NCBI GenBank assembly: GCA_019054805.1
Contig: JAHQIY010000014.1
Coordinates: 1,364,001 to 1,428,000 of the forward strand
DNA length: 64,000 bases
Reading direction: 5' to 3'
Origin: Brachionus manjavacas
Taxonomy: Eukaryota; Rotifera; Eurotatoria; Ploima; Brachionidae
The first letter of the stretch is position 1. Every line of letters starts with the position of its first letter. Both the position numbers and the translations under genes were made by a program. Under the pieces are notes generated by a model, which worked only from the letters and a program-made list of their open reading frames with translations, was not told the origin of the DNA and ran no database searches. Of this stretch, positions 60,593 to 64,000 are shown one piece after another.

Positions 60593-61221
60593 TCAAATTA
60601 GAATTGTTGCTGCTTATTTAACCTTGATATTTATCCCATGAGACAACTTAGACAAACTAAAAAATTAATTTTATTCCATTTTTACCGGTGTTAAAACATA
60701 TGTGTAATCAAATGTATCATAAAAATAAAATTTTAGTTTTACTTTTCCACTGTGTAATTTAACTATTATTTTTAAATTATTTTGATCTTTGTCGTGCACT
60801 AGCCTCTATTTTTATATTTTGTATATTTTGTTATTTATTTTTCTAAAGGTTGTTTTTTTCTTTATTTCTGATTCAAAGTGTATAAAAAAAGAAAGCTTTT
60901 AATTTTGTGTACACTTTAATTATTTGATTTTTTGGCCTAGCCCAAACAATAAATCCTTAAATAAAATATTTTTTTTAAAATAGAAAAGAATTATACTAAA
61001 ACTTTTCAAGCATTATTTTATAAAATAATAAGTCATTTTTTTTGTTTTTTTCTTATTTGTAATGATTATGTTGATTAAATGCATTAGATATTAATTTTTT
61101 TAATATTGATCATGATTTAAAATCTAAGATCATTTTATTTATAACAAAAAAAAATTAAAAAGTGAAAGATGACTAAAGAAATCTATCAAGGATTAATTCC
61201 ATTTACATTAGTTAATACAGT
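60593..61221. other. Convergent intergenic region, FAM199X and myotrophin
   Basis: About 630 bp without genes. It holds candidate poly(A) signals for both transcripts, including AATAAAATTTTAG at about 60724-60736 on the plus strand. Confidence 0.45.
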
Positions 61222-61747
61222 TTAAAATTTTAGAAGCCTTTTGATTTCATCATTGTCAGTCGATTCGATAAGGCTTCTTCCATCAGGAGCTCTAACGCTG
61301 CGATTAGCGCCCTTTAAGACAAAATAAAAAGCATCACAAAAATGCCTCCATTTTTGCACACTTACTTTGTTCAGTAAAAGTTTTACACACGATACATGAT
61401 TTTCCCAAATAGCTGCTAACAAAGGACTTATGTTATATTTGTCTTGGACCTTTAAAACCATCAATTAATATTTTTTACTAATAAAAATCTAAATTATTAC
61501 ATTAATATTAGCTCCTTTATTAAGTAAATATTCAATTATTTCTTTCTGGCCATAGTCACAAGCATAATGCAAAAATGTTCGACCTTTTATTAATATGTTT
61601 ATCACTTTAGGATTCTGTAAAAACAAAAATAAATTTCAAAAATAGTTTTTTTGATTTTCCACTTACTGAGTCTATATATTTAGATATGGTTTCAAGATCG
61701 CCATTTTTAATGCTCCAAATGAATGCTTCACTGTTGTAATCTATCAT
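61222..61747 (-). CDS. MTPN: Myotrophin, small ankyrin-repeat protein (122 residues)
   Basis: Four exons: 61747-61667, 61614-61501, 61449-61366 and 61311-61222, each starting and ending in phase 0. The ATG at 61747 gives MIDYNSEAFIWSIKNGDLET, which aligns with the human myotrophin start; an upstream in-frame ATG at 61828 would add 27 residues not found in the family. Ankyrin repeats follow: RTFLHYACDYGQKEIIEYLL, NKGANIN, NISPLLAAIWENHVSCVKLL, and GANRSVRAPDGRSLIESTDN. Myotrophin (V-1) caps and sequesters actin capping protein in the cytoplasm. Length and repeat layout match the 118-residue human protein along the whole chain. Confidence 0.94.
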
Positions 61748-63580
61748 TGTGGACAAATTTATTTCTAAAATTTTCAAAAAATAAATATTTGATGGTAGCT
61801 TTTTCAAAGTAATCGTTTCATATTTCATTTCTTCTTATATAATCGAGAATAAATTGGAAAAGATCAAAATTGAAATTCTCCAATTTCAAATTTAATTAAG
61901 AGTTTTTAAATATGTCTTGCTTAGGCTATTTGATCATGTGATCAAATATTAATTCAAGTCAAAATCTTTACGGATAGTATCCTCGAGTGACAAAATTTAT
62001 TTCAAGTAATTAACCATGGCTTTAAATTAAATTAATTGCTAACAATTTACTTTGATTATGTAAACATGACCTAAAAATAAACCAATTTTGTCATGTTCCT
62101 TGACTAATTCTAGTCCCTAAATGACAAATTAAATTTATTTGCTAAAAGATATTTCATTACTTAATCAAAACCTAAAGAACGTGATTTATAGAAAAAAATT
62201 TAGCGTTCAATTGAAGAAAATTTATCCATTTTATTAAATTGTCAAGTCCCTGTGACAAACAAAGTCTTAAAATATTGCTAAGCTTTCGTCTTGACCACTA
62301 ATCAAGCTAAAATCAAAATTTTTTATACAAAATATCATTGTGAATTTTAGAACAGATATTTTAAAACTTGATAACTTTTACTGTATCACCTATCAAGCAT
62401 TCGTAAAAGTTCTAAAAAAATGCACACACATTAAAAAATTCCTAGATTACTTTGCATGGCATTTAAGAAGCAAAAGTTCAATGTATGAGCTGATTTAATT
62501 TAAAGAATCAATTTTGGACTTAAAGAAAATAAGTTTTGAATTTTAAATATTTGTTTTGGGTTTTTTTTATTCTAAAATTCACAATGCCCCGAAAATTCTT
62601 ATTAATTTATTTGAATTAACAAAATTTGTTATTCAATTGAATTTTTACTTTTTGAAAACACAATTTTTTGTTTATTTATACTCATTTGGTAAAACATATG
62701 AGCAAAAATTGTGAATGGTAATTATGCCTTAAATAGAAATTGCTTTTGGTCATGAAAAAAAGAAGATTAAATTGTAAGCCAGAGTTTTATTTGGTTACTG
62801 TCTATGCTTATGAAAATAAAGGCATAGAATTGAAAAAAAATGCTCTTATATTTGTATTGGTATGCTAAATAATTTATATATAGATAATTTAGAAAAGAGC
62901 TAAGACACGAAGCGAGAGATATATTTGCTTAAGCTAGCAACAAAAAAATCCAGATAAGGGTGTAACTGCTCAAATTCAAACGATTGTAAATTTATTTAAA
63001 TATTTGAAGCGAATTTATATTTTAAAAAAAGGAAACTAGGTAAATTTTCTCATTATTAATTTTAATATTTAGACTTGGCCATTAATCTTATTTACTTTAG
63101 CTTATGGGTTTTAGAATAACAAATGCATAAAAGACTGAACTTTTAAGAAACTAAATTAGTTTATTTAGTTTTAGTTTTTAATCGTGCCTAAATTGAACAC
63201 CCAATTTTAAACAGGAGAAAAATTAAAGTAAGTTTAAGTTAAAAAGAAATGAATTGAATTGGACTTTCTAAAAAATCACTAAATTTAATATTACAATATA
63301 AAAAATAAATGATTAATATAATTGAGTATTTGCTCAAAAATTCTTTAAAAGTCTCTTCTCTAGCAACCATATTTTGGTTTTCAACCTTTATTAAACTCTA
63401 ATTTTCTGGTATTTCAGCCAAAATGGGTTTGGCTAAAATTTTGATAAAAATTCCTTTAACCAAAGGTAGCTAGTGAAAAATGAAAGCTTTCAATTTTCTT
63501 GCTTATCTTAACCATAATTAGTTACAGTTTTTTATTAACTTAATAAAATTCCAAACAAAATATTGTATATGAAAATATTT
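61748..63580. other. Gene-free interval, 1.8 kb
   Basis: Promoter side of myotrophin, then AT-rich sequence with no exon chain, RNA gene or repeat that I can support. Confidence 0.5.
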
Positions 63581-64000
63581 TTATATCTTTGACTGTTCGT
63601 TACATTTGAGGTTATTTGTACATCGGACACCTAGGTCCCTTTCGGATCTTGTTTCGGCCATCTTGTGTCTTGAGTCATCTTGGTCTAGCATTGTATATTC
63701 AGCAAACACCTTATCATTATTTCTAATGTACGATTTAGTTATGTGCATGGTTTTACATTTCGGTAGGCTGAAAATCATTTTCCACATTTTCGACCACTCA
63801 ACTACTTTACCTTTGTTTGCTTGCAATTGAAGTTTATCTTTGATGTTCCTTATGATTGCAATTATCTTACAATCATCTACAAATAGTCTCGAAGGGTGAC
63901 TAATAACTTCAGGCATGTCGTTTATGTATATGATGAACAATAAGGAACCTAGCACTGAACCCTGAGGAACCCCACTTTTCACTTCCTACCAGGGCGACAC
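63581..64000 (-). pseudogene. Non-LTR retrotransposon reverse-transcriptase fragment (runs off the window)
   Basis: The minus-strand frame has SGVPQGSVLGSLLFIIYIND (motif B), HPSRLFVDDCKIIAII (motif C, with VDD in place of the usual ADD), KMIFSLPKCKTMHI and SERDLGVRCTNNLKCNEQSK. This is the order seen in Jockey/CR1-type LINEs. Reading continues to the window edge with one stop (TAG at about 63985). The frame ends where the thumb domain should continue, so the copy is truncated at its 3' side as well as mutated. Confidence 0.85.

Overview
The window is 64 kb of very AT-rich nuclear DNA from an animal. Its genes are split by spliceosomal introns of mostly 45-70 bp with GT/AG ends. The recognisable products are metazoan: FANCM, GINS2, an alpha-tubulin with the animal-type intron directly after the ATG, the ciliary proteins LRRC23 and TMEM107, an NDR/STK38 kinase, myotrophin, FAM199X, a MAP3K19-like kinase and CDC25. 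Low GC, short introns, compact gene pairs and scattered non-LTR retrotransposon remains would fit a small invertebrate, for example a monogonont rotifer such as Brachionus. That placement is inference; no marker gene here settles it.

Layout. 0-1 kb: 3' end of a cationic amino-acid transporter (SLC7/CAT). 1.3-3.8 kb: a degenerate reverse transcriptase, a repeat built on TTTACGTAAA-like motifs, and a broken LINE with an inverted 5' part. 4.9-7.5 kb (-): a large basic protein I do not recognise, followed upstream by a possible two-exon microprotein. 8-12.4 kb: gene-poor DNA with a large near-perfect inverted repeat. 12.8-13.6 kb (-): the N-terminal exon of a TASOR-like pseudo-PARP gene. 15.2-16.6 kb (+): a seven-exon gene proposed as a death-fold plus SEFIR adaptor. 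20.1-23.8 kb (+): a WS/DGAT-type acyltransferase that probably continues into a coiled-coil tail. 24.7-26.9 kb (+): LRRC23 and TMEM107 in tandem. 27.0-31.1 kb (-): the MAP3K19-like kinase. 32.3-32.9 kb (-): GINS2. 34.6-36.1 kb (+): a divergent alpha-tubulin. 37.7-39.2 kb (-): NDR kinase. 39.4-41.5 kb (+): CWF19L1. 42.5-43.5 kb (+): a type II membrane glycosyltransferase-like protein. 43.5-51.4 kb (-): complete FANCM in 12 exons. 52.2-53.0 kb (-): CDC25. 54-57 kb: gene desert. 57.1-57.8 kb (-): ChaC. 58.1-60.6 kb (+): FAM199X. 61.2-61.7 kb (-): myotrophin. The right edge holds a LINE reverse-transcriptase fragment.

Exon joins were worked out by hand from splice sites, reading phase and family similarity. 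For FANCM, MAP3K19-like, GINS2, tubulin, STK38, CWF19L1, LRRC23, FAM199X, ChaC, myotrophin and the SEFIR candidate, the summed exon lengths divide by three and give an uninterrupted reading frame. The genes do not form one pathway. Themes are cilia (LRRC23, TMEM107, tubulin), genome maintenance and cell cycle (FANCM, GINS2, CDC25), kinase signalling (NDR, MAP3K19-like) and RNA processing (CWF19L1). Several neighbours are packed tightly: two convergent pairs are only 54 and 61 bp apart at their stop codons, and two divergent pairs share 260-300 bp promoter intervals.
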